The notes under the pieces: model-generated | Databases searched by the model: none | What the model saw: only the letters and a program-made list of their open reading frames with translations | Told to the model about the DNA's origin: nothing | In this document: positions 1 to 12,959 of the stretch, piece by piece | Numbering within the stretch: the first letter of the stretch is position 1 | How the letters are laid out: each line of letters starts with the position of its first letter | Made by a program: the position numbers and the translations under genes | Source: Toxotes chatareus | Lineage: Eukaryota; Chordata; Actinopteri; Toxotidae | DNA length: 64,000 bases | NCBI GenBank assembly: GCA_016801885.1 | Contig: CM028900.1 | Span: forward strand, 15,704,972-15,768,971 | Direction: 5' to 3'

Positions 1-2038
1 AAGGCTGAACATTTCAAATTCCAAAAACCCTCTAACACTACAACATTGGGGAAAAAAAACAGCCACAGAAGAGAACAACATAAGAAACAGCGTAAGAACG
101 ATAAGCAGGAGGAAACAATTTCATTAGATGCATGGGAATAAAACCAGAATTTATAAATTCAACAACGAAGTTCTACTGAGAGACATTTGAAGATCTTTGT
201 GAAGAAATGTGCATCAGTTTACAATGTATGTTTTTTTGTAATCCTCTACATCTCCATCCGATCTTTTATGCCCTTGCGTACAGCCAGCTATATTCATTCC
301 TTTGCATGACTGTGACAAAGTGTGTTTTGTGTATTTGCAAGAAGCGAAATGTCTTAAGACAACCCTGAACTGGGTCTTGCATGGAGAGGCTGAGTTGCCC
401 CGGTTTCCTAACCAAGTAATGACAAACTCACCAGAGTGCCTGCGATGCATGACTCATAAAAATAGGATTTTTGAAATGCTAATGGCGTGCAGATTATACA
501 GAGTGGAAGAGCAAGATAGAGCAAGGAAGAATGAGATAGAGACAGTAAGACAGAGGGAGAGATTCTCCGTATCTCGGCGGGTCTTTTGCCGGAGCTGACA
601 GTCACGATTTCCTACTGAATGTGTAAGATAGTTTTTAAATAATCTCTCTTTACCCGCTTTAGTATTTCATGACTTTGCGATGAGTCAGAGAGGGAAAGGG
701 AGAGTCAGAGTTTAGGCAGGAAAGCCTGCAGCGCTGTGAGAACACTCTTCTTACTTTTTCCTCCATCTCTCTCTCTCTCTCTCTTCATCATGTGGGTGAT
801 CATCTCCAGTTCAGCAAAACAGGGCTAAACAAGGATAAAGAGAAGGTCAAATACACATGGACACACTTAATCTTCCTCCTGTCATTCCAGCTACATGAGA
901 CAGTGCATCTCCAGGAGAGACTTGATGTGCTTTGTTAGTAGAATATACTAACAACTGCTGTGTTCTGTATTACTGGTCGATATTACCTGGCATGTGTCCA
1001 GATGTCCAGAGTTTGCCTTAAAATGCATCATGGGGGTAAAGCCAGGGTGTTGCTATTTGACTCTAGCCAGATCAACAGGGTTGTTGAGCCCCTCGGTACA
1101 TATGCAGGGGGAGGATTTATTTTAGTAAGTGTGTTATCATTCCTCACACATTCTCTTGCATCTTCTTCCCATTCTTCTGTTTCTTCCCCATCTTACATGT
1201 TTTTGTGTTCACTGTTTCCTCCCATCATCCTCATACGATCCAACCCTCCTTCTCAATGCACCACCATCTTCTCCGCCTTTGCTTTCTTTCCTGCCTTTTC
1301 TTCATTTACCACATCTCCTCCCTCCCTACCCCTTTTTCTCTCCATACCACTCTGCTCCTGTCTTTCTCATCTTCCGGCATGTTGAGCTAGTGAAGGTCAT
1401 TTTAGTGTTAGAGACAGGGGGGTGGCGGGGATGATGCAGTTCTATGCAACTGCTGCTCTGGATAAATGCAGGAAGACGGATGGATGAATGATAACAGCGA
1501 GAATATGGAAGCAGAGAAACAGAAAAAACAGAGGGTGACAGAGGCAGAATTTCCTGTGACCTTTGCCTGTCTCCTGATGAGGACATGCTGTACTAACATG
1601 TGCATGCCTGCTGCCCCCGTAGAACTGTGCATTTATGTGTGCACCAATGCATGCTGCTGCCATTTGTTTTCATTAGTGGTCCATCTCTGTGTCAGTGACA
1701 GTGTCATTATTTGCTTTGTACAGGAACAGTGTGCTTGGAGGGAATAGGGGCTTTTCTTTTGATATTTCCAAAAACAGAACAGTAAAAGTATCAAGAATGA
1801 TTTAAACAATGTGTTTGTCCACTCTGAAGCTGCAAATGTTGACATGTTAGGCAAATCAGCTTAGATACCAACATCAGTGACGCTCACATAATTTTGCTTC
1901 CAAGGCCAAGGAGTACATTAGCTAACTATGTTGTGTGCAACTGGTCACATTTAAAAAAAAAAAAAAAGTCCTATTCAGAACTTGTGTAACCACTGTATAG
2001 TTTTCTCCCACTGGATGGGAGTCAGCCAGGGTGCTACA
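1..2038. other. Intergenic stretch with no recognisable gene
   Basis: I see no exon with flanking splice signals and no recognisable protein. The stretch holds a short (CT)n run at 766-784, a pyrimidine-rich tract at about 1130-1380 and a poly-A run near 1952-1966. The open frames here are short and of low complexity, as expected by chance in AT-rich DNA. Confidence 0.6.
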
Positions 2039-2678
2039 CTACAGGCCAAAAGTTTGGAAGCAAGATCAAATGTGTCCAAAACAAAAATCATAGTTTCATT
2101 GGCATACTTTGCAACAAAATAAACATGGTTATTACATAGAGTCATTATTATTACAAGAGTCACTTATCAGAATACAATTTTTACTTTAATTATCAGGTAT
2201 TTGCCTTTTTTCTTGCCTAGGCTTTGCTTTCTTCAAAGTAACCTCCTCTGGCTTTAACAACAGCATGACATATACAAGGCACTCGTTCCACAAGTTTGTG
2301 TCAGTATGTGCCAGGAATTGCATTCCAAGCTTTCTTAAGTTCATCATTGAGAGACTGCTGATTCATGGGACGCACTTTTCTAACTGATCGATCCAATTGG
2401 TCTCACACAAGTTCAATCAGAGAGAGGTCTGGAGATTGAGGGGGCCAAAGCATCTTTCGAAGGACACCTTCCTCTTCTTTTTTGTCTAGGTAACCCTGAC
2501 AGAGCAAAGAAGAATACATCTTTCAAACCACAAGTCTTAGTCCAGATGGAACTGCATGATGCTGGAGGATGGAGTGGTACTGTTCATTCTTCATGATGGT
2601 TTTTTTTTAACAGAAACTTGAAGTTGCTTCCAAATGTTTGGCCTGTATTGGCCTTGCATCCAAACTTTTGGCCTGTAG
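2039..2678 (-). mobile_element. Deleted Tc1/mariner DNA transposon copy
   Basis: The two ends carry a perfect 20-bp terminal inverted repeat, CTACAGGCCAAAAGTTTGGA at 2039-2058 and its exact complement at 2659-2678. A second, imperfect copy of the end (CCAAATGTTTGGCCTGTA) sits just inside the right end near 2629-2646. Read on the minus strand, the interior gives the C-terminal part of a Tc1 transposase with stops: a piece resembling SPDLSLIELV, the region of the last acidic catalytic residue, then KKAWNAIPGTY, then HKLVERVP and ARGGYFEESKA. The N-terminal DNA-binding half is missing, so the copy is dead and internally deleted. Tc1 elements normally insert at TA, and a TA precedes the left end at 2035-2036. 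Confidence 0.85.
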
Positions 2679-4484
2679 GGTTAGGGTTGGGGGTAAATTT
2701 ACACTGCCTTTGTCTAAGTCCTCAAATTCTATTCTGCAGTAAGTATGGATGGCTGGGCTTAGTGAAAGGTCATTTTTAAGTCACAGGTATGTTTCTATGT
2801 CACTCCTTATACCTTAATAACAGGTAAGGGCTGTAAAATCACTGCACTTTTTGGCTTTTTGGTCTTTTTTTTCATTTACATTAAGCTTGAGCATAGTAAA
2901 AATGGAATCCATATAACCTTGAATTTTTTTTCTGACCACTGTTATGGGTAAGATTTGGTGTTACTGTAGGGGTACAATATGTGGAAGAGCTTTTGCATTG
3001 AAGTGAAATGTAATACAGCTGTCATGTTGGGAGACCAACAAGCTGCTGCCAGGAAGTAACATTCAGATTTTCATTTAGGCTTGCTTCAGAGTCTCTATTA
3101 ATAAATTATCATAGCATGTTGACAGGCACTTGTAGGATTGCATGCAAGAAAGGTTTTTTTCTGTCTCAAATGAAGAGCTGAAAAAAAAACCTATAATGTG
3201 GTTTGGATTTTGCCAAAAATGCCAAAAATGTCAGTTCTCCTGCCGTGTCATTGTCAGACATACAGCTTTGCTGTGATGTCTCCTTTTACTCACAGCCGGC
3301 AAAAGCTCAGTTGTTACTGCAAGGTTCAAAGTGGTATTCAGAATTTTTTGCACAACCTAAACAGTTCCTTGCCTCCCTGGAAAGTATATTGCTGCAACAG
3401 AGCCGAGTGCAACCCTATTCCCATTGCTCAAACTGATGCAGTGAATCTACATGAGTGGAGGCAGCTAATAATCCATGGAATTAAATGAATGGGAGTCATT
3501 TCCCCTTGTGGATGTTCTAACTTGACAGTGTAATACAGATTAGTAGCACTCTGTAGGAAGCTAACAATGTCGAAGTGTAGGTGCATGTAGGGTTGGGCTT
3601 ATACACACACACACACACACCTATGGAGTATTAATATTAATTAGCCACCCCTTCACCCTCCTGCCTGTCAAGCAGGCAGTGTGCTTTGCTTGTTCTGATT
3701 CCCTCAGGGACAGGGACCCGGATGACCCTGGCATTTACACACTAATGAAAACAATCATGGGAAATATGTTAATCTGCCCAACTGTGGTTGGCTGAAACAA
3801 ACTGTGCTCTTTCAAAAAGGCCAGATGCTCCTGTGAGTAATCACCTATGGCAACTGAATCCATTTACCCATAACCATTATGGCTCTGTATTTGACCCTGC
3901 ATGTGATGTACCTTATACACTGTGCTGCATTGTAGAAATTGACGTTTGTGGGGGTATTTTTGCCATTGGGGCACAGAGCTGAGATTATCCATTAGTGTCT
4001 CCAAAATAGCATTTTTTAAAATTACCTGGGTAACATTTAAAAGTAACAACCAAAAGGAAAAATGTATCAATGGTCAAAAATCTGGCAGGAGTATTATTAC
4101 CAAGTGGGAATGATTTTTGTTCAACAGGCCTAAATGCTAAAAACGATCAGTCGTACACAGCGGACTACTTCTGGGAAAACCAGAACAAATGATGAAATGA
4201 GCTGAACTGTTCTACATAGCAGTGTTGGCTGCTTGAACTGGGCTGATAATGGCTCCGGGGGAAGGAATTTTTCAGGCTGGCACAGACCTAATATGGCTAA
4301 TCACAGAGGAATACATTGCAAGGTACATGCACTATATGGTAAGGATGCATGCAATGTAAATGTCATGCTTATTTACATGAGAAAAATCATGTGCTTGTTT
4401 ACTTGAACTCTTGTACAGCTTGCTGAAAATAATGAAACTGTAATCTCCTCCAGAAAAATGAGAGCAAAGACAATGAGTATTAAA
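2679..4484. other. Intergenic stretch; one CA repeat and a short hairpin
   Basis: No gene is recognised. A (CA)n run lies at 3603-3621. A 7-bp perfect inverted repeat (CTGCCTG, loop TCAAG, CAGGCAG) lies at 3661-3679. An open frame at 3203-3436 is free of low complexity but has no known domain and no convincing splice context, so it is not called. Confidence 0.5.
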
Positions 4485-4489
4485 CACAA

Positions 4490-5079
4490 TGTTAGGGCTA
4501 GGGAAGGACTTGGAGCCAAATGCACGACCCCACAGACGTAGTCAAAAATAATAGTGTTTATTCTAACAAAGTGGCAAAACAAGGATCACCCATAAAGGGG
4601 AAAAAGGCACAAAAAACAAAAATACAAAACGCAAACGCAAAAACACTCTTAGCGAGGAGAAACACGGATCAAGGAGCTAAAACCAAACAAGAAACAACGT
4701 AACAAATAAATACACAACCTGACTGGGGATACAATGACGAGAGGCAAGATGAGAAATAAAAGCGAAAGACATGAGCCAAGGGCAAGAGACAAAACGTGTG
4801 ACAACAGCATGAGACAAAAACAAACTGACAAGAACACAGGGAAGCGACGAGACTTAAATACACTAGGCAATGGGCAACAGGTGAAACCAATTAGGGTGGG
4901 GCAGACAATCACAAAGGAGGGAAACAAGACAAAGACAGGAAGTAGAACAAGACAAGATACACAAGGGCAGTGATTTCTAAATAAAACAGGAACTATAAAC
5001 AGAACTTAACAAACTAAACAAGAGTTCAGAAACATAAAAGGATTCCCAAAAAATGCCCCCTTAGGAGCTAGTCATGACA
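4490..5079 (-). mobile_element. Solo LTR of a Ty3/gypsy-type retrotransposon
   Basis: The 590-bp unit begins TGTTAGGGCTAGGGAAGG and ends GCTAGTCATGACA on the plus strand, so it has the TG...CA ends of an LTR. It is flanked by a perfect 5-bp direct repeat, CACAA at 4485-4489 and CACAA at 5080-5084, the target duplication size typical of Ty3/gypsy integrases. Its middle (about 4864-4924) resembles the LTR-like piece at about 12750-12809 that lies beside gypsy pol remnants, and this supports both class and minus orientation. No internal coding region is present, so it is a solo LTR left by LTR-LTR recombination. The intact duplication and ends suggest a fairly young insertion. Confidence 0.85.
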
Positions 5080-6279
5080 CACAAACTATGAAGCTATAAT
5101 GGAGAAAAATTTTGGGAATTTAGATTTCATTTTTTGCAAGGAAATGTACATTACCAAGGGTCCTGTTGTCGAATGAATAACATCTGTCTTTTCTCCAAAA
5201 TGTACAAAATGAATTATCCACTACATTTCGGGATTACATCTGTCTGCAATTGACAATCTGTTATGCAATTTGTCCTCATGTGATGCAGCTCTATCTTAAC
5301 CTGAACATTTTTTGTTAGAGATGTAAACTCTGTCATTACTGAAGTTTTGCAAATGCTCAAAAAGACAAGGGTGACAAGAGTTAACTAACGACTCAGAGCG
5401 CGAGATCTGAAGAGAGCAGAGGACTCGGTGGCCATTGTCTTCAGAAAGACACAATAATCCTCTGAGGTTAATCTGGTCTTTGTTTGTAAAAGTCAAACTT
5501 AAAATTGACAGTGGTGGGAGAGCAAGTAAGACAAATACTTGTGACTTATGTATTAGTACTGAACAACTGCAGACAGGAAAAAAACATAACATGCAATAAT
5601 TAATTTGCTGTTAATTTCCTATGGAATTGTTGAATTGTGTGTACAGTGCATGGGAGGATAATGGTGGCAATGAATTATTATTCACTTTGATTGAAATAAC
5701 CTGGATCCACTTCCCTGGAACCATTTTTGGCAACCAAATACTGCATAGTTGACATTTACACCTACTACAGTTAATTGTTAATTTAAAAATAAAGATGTAG
5801 TAAAGAAATATCAATATATAAATATGTTTCAACCACCACCTTGTTTTGTGGAGGCCCTTAGGTTATAGCAACAAATTGTCAATCTTCAGTTTTTTTATGT
5901 GATTTAAATGCAGTAAAAATATCAGGGCTCTGTGTAAACAAATTTAGAAGCCATCTTCAGTGTCACTGGTACAAATGCAGCAATGACATGTGTCATGCCG
6001 TCCACTGCTGTTACTCTCATCTCTGGCAGGCCAAGCGTCAATGTTGTGAACAATCATTTTAATAAAGAGAAACATTTGGCAGGGTGTGTGTGTTTCTCAG
6101 TTTGGCTTGGAGGATCAAATGACGTCAAAGCAAGGATAAGGATGTATTTCTGTCCCTGGTCTTTTTTTTTGGGGGGGGGCATGTGGGTGGGTGAGATGTT
6201 GCCAGGAGCAGAAGTGACAACCTTGTGGCTGAAATATGTCTGCCAGACAGCCACAACCTCCTGCTGTGTGTCTGTGTGT

Positions 6280-6315
<36 letters not shown>
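6280..6315. repeat. (GA)n microsatellite
   Basis: An almost pure GA dinucleotide tract follows a short TGTG run. Confidence 0.95.
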
Positions 6316-6319
<4 letters not shown>

Positions 6320-6462
6320 CTGTATTTAGTCATGCTAAGGGGCAGGACAAAGATACAAAAAACACAAGCAACAGTAAGTGACAGATAGGAGGAAAGGCAA
6401 AAATGGAGGGATTACTCATTATAAAGTGAAGTGTAACATGCACACACTCGTGAGTGCATGTA

Positions 6463-6485
6463 TACACACACACACACACACACAC
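6463..6485. repeat. (CA)n microsatellite
   Basis: A perfect CA tract of about 11 units; a (TG)n tract follows at 6571-6590, about 85 bp away. Confidence 0.95.
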
Positions 6486-6570
6486 TACCCAGCAGAGCTT
6501 CATCACCTCTCCAAAGGTCTCCAGTCTGAGTTTCTCTGTAGCTCAAGAAAACCTACAACCACTTTTTAGG

Positions 6571-6590
6571 TGTGTGTGTGTGTGTGTGTG
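6571..6590. repeat. (TG)n microsatellite
   Basis: Ten perfect TG units. With the CA tract at 6463-6485 it forms an inverted dinucleotide pair that could fold back. Confidence 0.95.
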
Positions 6591-8462
6591 CCTGCGTATA
6601 TATCCAACAGTGGTCCTCCCCGTTGTTGCACATTCACCAACAGCTCACCAATGAGCGAGCGGGTGACATTGTGGAGGTCCCCTGTTGGTCACGCCTTAAA
6701 TCATGTTACAATTATGTGTAAAACACTCTGGTGAAGTTATTTTAACTTCAGCCAGGAGGGGACCTGCAAGTGCAATCATTTTTTTTATCATTTTGTAAAA
6801 AAAAAAAAAAAAAAAAACAACGAAAAAAAACTGGTTTCCTCTATTATTTGTAGACTTTGACAAGAGTTGTAAATCTTAAAAAATTACAAATTACATTTGT
6901 ATTTCTTTTTCATTTTTTCAAAAATGACAAGAAATAAGGATCTATGCTTGTTCACTGTAATTTTTCAGTCCACCGTTGGTGAGGTAGGTAGGAAGGTGTG
7001 TGTATGCATGTGTGTTGGTGTGTGTGTGTGTGTAGCCTACAGGGCAGACATCTTTGTCCTCCATTCAATACCACTGTCACCGGCCCATGAATTATGGAAG
7101 TGTTTGGAAGTGACAAAGCACGGCTTACAGCCAAGAGACACTTTTATTGAGTTGTGAGATGTGATGGGTGTGTGTCTGTGTGTGTGTAATTCTGTAAGTT
7201 TTGATCCCTTCGCCATGGTTCTGATGAAAAGACACATCACCCCTCTCTCTCTTGTCATCCCCACGTTTCCTCCTCATCTCTCTCTTGAGGCTACCATCAC
7301 AGTTTCTCTTGTTTCTACCTTTTCCTAACATACGGCTGCAGCAACAAAACAGTGCTTTGAATGAGGTTTCCTCACTGACAGCAAAGTGCAAGAAGGTGCT
7401 GTCATACAGGTGACGTCTCAATCCCAAGCACATTTAATAAGTTTATTTTCCTCTAAACTGAGGGCAAACATTAGTACTCAGCCCTGGAGCTACTTTTCTA
7501 TCATAAACGTCTGTACAGTGCACATCTGGCCTCTTTTACTTGCTCAACATCAGGTGACTGAAATAAAACTGTGGATGTCGGGTTTTTTTGGAAGCAGTTT
7601 GCTTCTTTTTTTCCAGCAAAACTGTGCCACGTCAGGTTACCATAGCAACGTAGGTGGATGAAATTCTGAGAAGAAACTCTGAAACACTGATAACGTGATG
7701 TGGAAACAAATTATGTACCAGCACATTTCTCCATCATTAAAGAATTGCATAACATTAGCACTGAATTGATGTCTCTTCCTGTTCACCACATTAAATTCAC
7801 CTTCAGTGAATTTTAAAAAGTGTCCATATCCAGAGGTTGGTGGCAATGTTTCCATTAGGCTAGGAAATGTTAGTGAAGTCTCCAATTGATGACAAAATGT
7901 ATTGTCATGAATAAAGAATTGAACCAGAGGTTTAGAACTAGTTAATCTACTTTCCACTGACATTTTTAATATGCATGTTTAATGATACAAATGCCAAACC
8001 TGTGAGCACTGTGAGATACAGTCAATATTTTATACCATCCGTTATTTCAGAAATGCAACACAGTTGTCAGATAAATCACTACATCTTTTTAGAGCATAAG
8101 GTGCAAGATCTGTTTTACAAATACCATACAAACAAATTTTAATTATGGCTTAGATACTCACTGGGAAAAACTGGGGAGATATAAATTAAAAAACAAAAAA
8201 CAAAACACACAAATACAATCCCAAAGTGGAAGGTTGCTGTTGAGTATTTCAGCGACTCCTCTGATCACATTGCGATTTTCCGGGAGACTCCTGTTTGAAA
8301 ACGCTGAGATGTGACGCTTTGCTCCGACTGCTGCTCCAAAAAGGAAAGCAACTCTTAACTTTCGGGTTTCCAGTGAAAACTTTGGAATGAAAACATAACT
8401 ACATCACAAAAAAGAGCCAGGAGCCCTAATAAGAACCACACACAAACACACAGACTCTACTG

Positions 8463-8466
<4 letters not shown>

Positions 8467-8500
<34 letters not shown>
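8467..8500. repeat. (CA)n microsatellite
   Basis: Seventeen near-perfect CA units. Confidence 0.95.
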
Positions 8501-8502
<2 letters not shown>

Positions 8503-8642
8503 GTCTCTGGGCATAAACTGAGTGTGTTCCCTGAAATGCCCTAAAGTTGTTATCTTAAAGTGGCATCCTGAAGCTTGAGGGTGGGATGGTGCATGACTTG
8601 TGGAGCAGATTTGGAGCATCCCCAAAGAGTGCAGTACGACGT

Positions 8643-8653
<11 letters not shown>

Positions 8654-8678
<25 letters not shown>

Positions 8679-8679
8679 T
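8654..8679. repeat. (AT)n/(CA)n compound microsatellite
   Basis: A short ATATAT run passes into about 12 CA units. Confidence 0.9.
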
Positions 8680-11049
8680 CAACTTCCTATATGCTAATTC
8701 AAACGTTGATACAAACAAGCACATCTACACTCACTCACATACACACATGGCCGTAAGTCATCATTTTTACTTACTGTGCCATAATTATGAGATACTCCTG
8801 AGAATTACATTTTTTTATTACTATCTTTTCATCTCTCAGCTGAGGGGAATGCGCAAACACAAATCACAAACACGCGTGTGTAATCTATATATAGCCCTGC
8901 TATTGCTTTATTAATATTTTGCATGTTTGCCTTATTTTTATAATTGACAGACAAGGAATATGAGTCAAACCAGGGTGAAATGCACAAAGGTCACTGGCTG
9001 GAACTGAAGCAGGGACACCGTGCTTTCATGGATGTGCCTCACAGACCACAAGGAAACAGGGACACAACTCTCTGCCTCTGCAATATTTTGGGATTCTGCG
9101 TTTTCTCTGGTCGGATTTACGTCACGTTTTCAGGACTGAGAGAAGCAGAGAAGCGTGGATGTCCTCAGCTCACCTATCTATCCTGTTTTTCGTCACAGTT
9201 CCATATTTTTATAGCTCTAACTTTCTAGAACCATCCATAAAACTCACTGAGGTTGAACCTGAGGCCAGAACAATAATAGCCTCATGAGATGGAGCAGTAA
9301 ATGGAACTGAAAAATAGAGAGGAGGAATGTATGCACCTTTCTCTGCTGAAGTGGAAAACACTGACCCAAGTCTAAATCGTTGACCAAAACCAAGGGAGTA
9401 GTACTTGAAGAGATACTCCTTATGTTGCTGTAATTCTTTACACAGCCTTTTGTTTGCTCCAGATCTGCCTTTCTATTTTAAATGAGGAATTTCCTATGAA
9501 TAATCTGTAAAATCAAACAGCGGTGATTTCCAGTGGTCCATTTACTTTAAAGCTCAAAGCAGTCAGATACTGACATTCAGAGGAAATTAACTTTTTTACC
9601 TTTTTCATCAAAAAAGTGGAAACACTTAAAAAGCTCATTCTTATCTATTCTGGTTTAAGTGTGAGGGGAAGATTAGTAATCATGGGAACGTTAGATCAGG
9701 CTGTAGGGATAATTACAGATTTAGATTAATTCAAATTCACCCTGATATTTAAATGACGTAGAAGTAACTGTGCTTGTGTCTTACATTTCATCCCGAAAGA
9801 AAAACTATTTCTTGAAGGCATCAAGTGAGCACCAAGTGAAACACAGCATTAGCTGACCACCATGACACTGGTAATGCTGCACCTCATCACATGGGTACTA
9901 CCACTGTCTCCGCACAGGTCAAAGCTGTCTTCAGCCTCAGCACTTCATTTCCCTTCATTAGGCTGACTCCCTGTAAAGCTGTCCACAAGGATTTGACATC
10001 AATTCTAATTTGTTGCACTTTGAAGTCTCATTAATTCACAATTACAGGGAGAAAAGGAAGGAGAGGGGAGGATAGAGAAGGCAGTGAGAATGAGTGGGTG
10101 TACTGGAGAGAGACGGAGAAGAGAACAGTGGCGGTACAGTAGTCTGAATGCAGACCAGGGTACAGATAATAATAGTTTCTGGAGGATGATTAAGATCTTT
10201 TTTTCAGCTAAAGAGGTTGATAACTGATATTTTGTGCAGTTATCTTTTGGCACTCACATTGTTATGCCTAAATAAATGACAGTTAATATTAATGTAACTG
10301 AATATAAATTATACCCGCAAATACTTGTCTGGAATCCAGTCCAATAATACTGCGTCACATCAGAGATGGAGCACAATGACAGGCTGGCTTTCTAATAAAA
10401 GGCTCATATCTGCATTTTGAATACATCCTGTGCACAGAGGAGGATGGGAGTGGAATAGAAGATATGCAGGGCCATTGTGAAGAAGATTTATTGAGTCACG
10501 TCCAACATTACAAAGAACACGGTACAAGGATAGCTTTACTATGCTGTTAAGAACAGTAAGAGGCGAGAGGTTCAGACATAGGGCTTAGGATTGAGTGATG
10601 AGAAAAGATATGCAAGGAAGTTCATCTTCTTAGCTATGAGACTGGAAGCTCACACTGCACACCATCTAATAGAGGTTGACCTTTGCAGTGTATAGCTAAT
10701 CATTTACAGCAGAATCAGACTGGGCTGGGCTTAGTTTCTCATTTGGTCGTCAGGATTTGGAACAAACGTATTCATAAAACATGCAAGCTGGTATTTTATT
10801 GCTAGAAATGTGTTGTGTAGCTTTAACGCACCTCATTCACAATTTCACAAAATGCATTTGAATCCTGACACTGGAGTGTGACAGAATAAGAGATATGAAT
10901 GAGTGATGATTAATATGTAAATTTGCCACAAATATTAAATACTACATTCATCAAAACAACCAGATTACAGGTAGTAGAGTTTGGGTTTGGATGGCAACTG
11001 GTTCGGTTTTTGGCACTTTGCAAAATATGTGTGTTAAATCATGTCTGAG

Positions 11050-11090
11050 ATTTTTCTCACAGACAGCAGTATACACTCTGTGAGAAAAAT
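11050..11090. repeat. 14-bp perfect inverted repeat
   Basis: ATTTTTCTCACAGA (11050-11063) is followed by its exact reverse complement TCTGTGAGAAAAAT (11077-11090) across a 13-nt spacer. A shorter inverted repeat (TTAAGAA / TTCTTAA) follows near 11122-11143. No gene or known element explains it. Confidence 0.85.
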
Positions 11091-11577
11091 AATCTTCAAA
11101 GATCTGTGAAGAAATTATTTTAAGAAATTCTTCATTCTTAATATTGATCTAAAAATGTGGATTAACATTCAATCAAAGCACTCCCGGTTGAAAGAAAGGG
11201 CTGCTCATGCCAGTGGTCCTGTTGGGAGAAACTTCGCCACTCTGCAACTTTCTGTAACTAGAAGCTACTATATGCTAACTCTACCTGTTCAGAACAAAAC
11301 AAAAGTCAAAAAAAAAAATGAAAGTGCATGAGTAGTGAAGAAAGTGGAACTATAAGCTGAGGTTTTTCTTAGCTAGAAAGTTAAGATTAAAGATGCAAAT
11401 ATACACTATCAGGCTCCCACACAAACTACAGTAACTGTCTTTGTTGCTGCAATGCAATGTACTTTATCCGTATGCATCAAGTCAAAGTTACTGTGCTATA
11501 CTCAGTTTTTAGTATAAGGCCAATTATATCCTTTTTTGTCAGTCTAACAATTACACTATCCAACCAGTAAACTAGTT

Positions 11578-12915
11578 CTCACTGTAGGTGCTGTTGAGGT
11601 AGAAGCTGGTGAAGCTGGTGCATGCTTTCACATACTCTCTGGCACCTCCCTCTCCATGGAGGGCCACCAGAGCCTCTTGGAAATGGCATGCATGGTCCTT
11701 TTGACCCCCAGGTGGCAGGTGAGCAGAGAGGTGGATCACCCAGTGGATCACCTGTGGACGCATGGCAACCGGGACAAACAAGCGATTATCCACTAGGTGT
11801 CGGGCTCTCACCGTTTGCTCGCTTCACCTCAGATTCTATTTGCCAAGACACTGCTCCTACCACACATTTCAGTGGTAGGATGGGTTCAGGATCCTTGGCA
11901 GTGGGCTCGGGGTCAAACAGGTGGGACAAGGCATCTGGCTTGGTGTTTCTGGACCCTAGCCTGAAAGACAACACAAAGCTGAATCGGTTAAAAAAAAAGA
12001 AAGAGTCCACCTCCAGCCAATGCCTCCACCCCTCCATGGCAACTTTGACAGCCAGGTGCTCACGGTCTGACTGATGACATGAGTGATAAGGGGTAACGGT
12101 TCTTAACAGTTATTTTGTTGAACGGACCATAATCAATAATTACAATTTTTCCCCACAAAAAAGAAGCACACCCCAGCTGGAGAGGAGGAAGGGCAGATAA
12201 GGCTCGCTTTTAAGGATGACTCTGTATACTCATTCATGGCTTCTTTCTCTGGAGTGTTTTACCACGTTAGCAGGGAGAGTGTCACAAACAATATTTCTGT
12301 TCAGATTTTTACACATTTTTAAACACAAGGCTTTACAGTTGTCAGACCAACTCAAAATTTTTTCCAGTCTATTTATGGGTTATGTTATTTTACCCAGGGG
12401 AAACCTAAAATGAGGGGATGTTGGGTTGAGTGAAACAAATGAAAATCCCTGAGTTCGTGGTGTTCCCCAACCATGACCTCTAGAAGCTCAGTCTTGTGAG
12501 TGACCTTGAAAAATAAGCTCCCGTCGAGAGCTCTAGCCTCCAAGTGCTGAGGCAACAGTTCAGTTTTTAGCCAAAGTTTTTCAGCTAAGTCCCAGTCCAT
12601 AAGACTCTCATCAGCTCCAGAGTCAATGAACCCCCTAGATTGTTAGGCATGGTCATATCGTGATGCTTTAGCATAATTTCAGTCAATGCACGGAGAAGGA
12701 ATCCAGAGGAAAATCGGCTCACCAGAAAAAAGACAATATATAGACACAAGGTAATGGGAAACAGGTGGAAATAATCAGGGGGGGGAAGACAATCAGACTG
12801 GCGGGAAACATGAAGGAAGGGCAAGCAACCTGAAACAAGAGGAGATAAGATTTCAAAATAAAAGCGGAAATCATGAGACAACATAGCCACAAGACAAAAA
12901 CATAACTTGACATTA
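11578..12915 (-). mobile_element. Decayed Ty3/gypsy retrotransposon: LTR fragment plus pol remnants
   Basis: On the minus strand the order is that of a gypsy element. An LTR-like piece (about 12915-12700) resembles the solo LTR at 4490-5079. An aspartyl protease remnant follows at about 12640-12390, reading DSGADESLMDWDLAEKL with the active-site Asp-Ser-Gly, then LILGFPW. Next is the start of reverse transcriptase at about 12250-12090 (SSSPAGVCFFFVGK and a PLPLI-like piece). RNase H (EHLAVKVAMEGWRHWLE, near 12070-12010) and the linker to integrase (PDALSHLFDPEP, then NRLFVPVAMRPQVIHW) run down to about 11580. Large deletions remove most of RT and integrase, and there are frameshifts and stops. 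It is a non-functional fossil. No left-hand LTR was found. Confidence 0.85.
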
Positions 12916-12959
12916 TTTATGAGCTATGCCACAAGCATTATTCAAACCCAAAGAACTTA

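Larger units (their letters stand above)
5085..11577. other. Gene-poor intergenic stretch with microsatellites
   Basis: No exon or RNA gene is recognised in about 6.5 kb. Simple repeats are listed separately. Other low-complexity spots are a poly-A run at 6797-6817 and a TG run at about 7016-7034. Open frames here mostly read through (CA)n/(GA)n tracts. A 14-bp inverted repeat at 11050-11090 is described separately. Confidence 0.5.

Noticed and set aside
3203..3436. Open frame of 77 codons without low complexity
   Set aside because: No domain, no convincing splice signals and no neighbouring exons; expected by chance.
8944..9228. Open frame of 94 codons
   Set aside because: No recognisable family and no splice context; probably chance.
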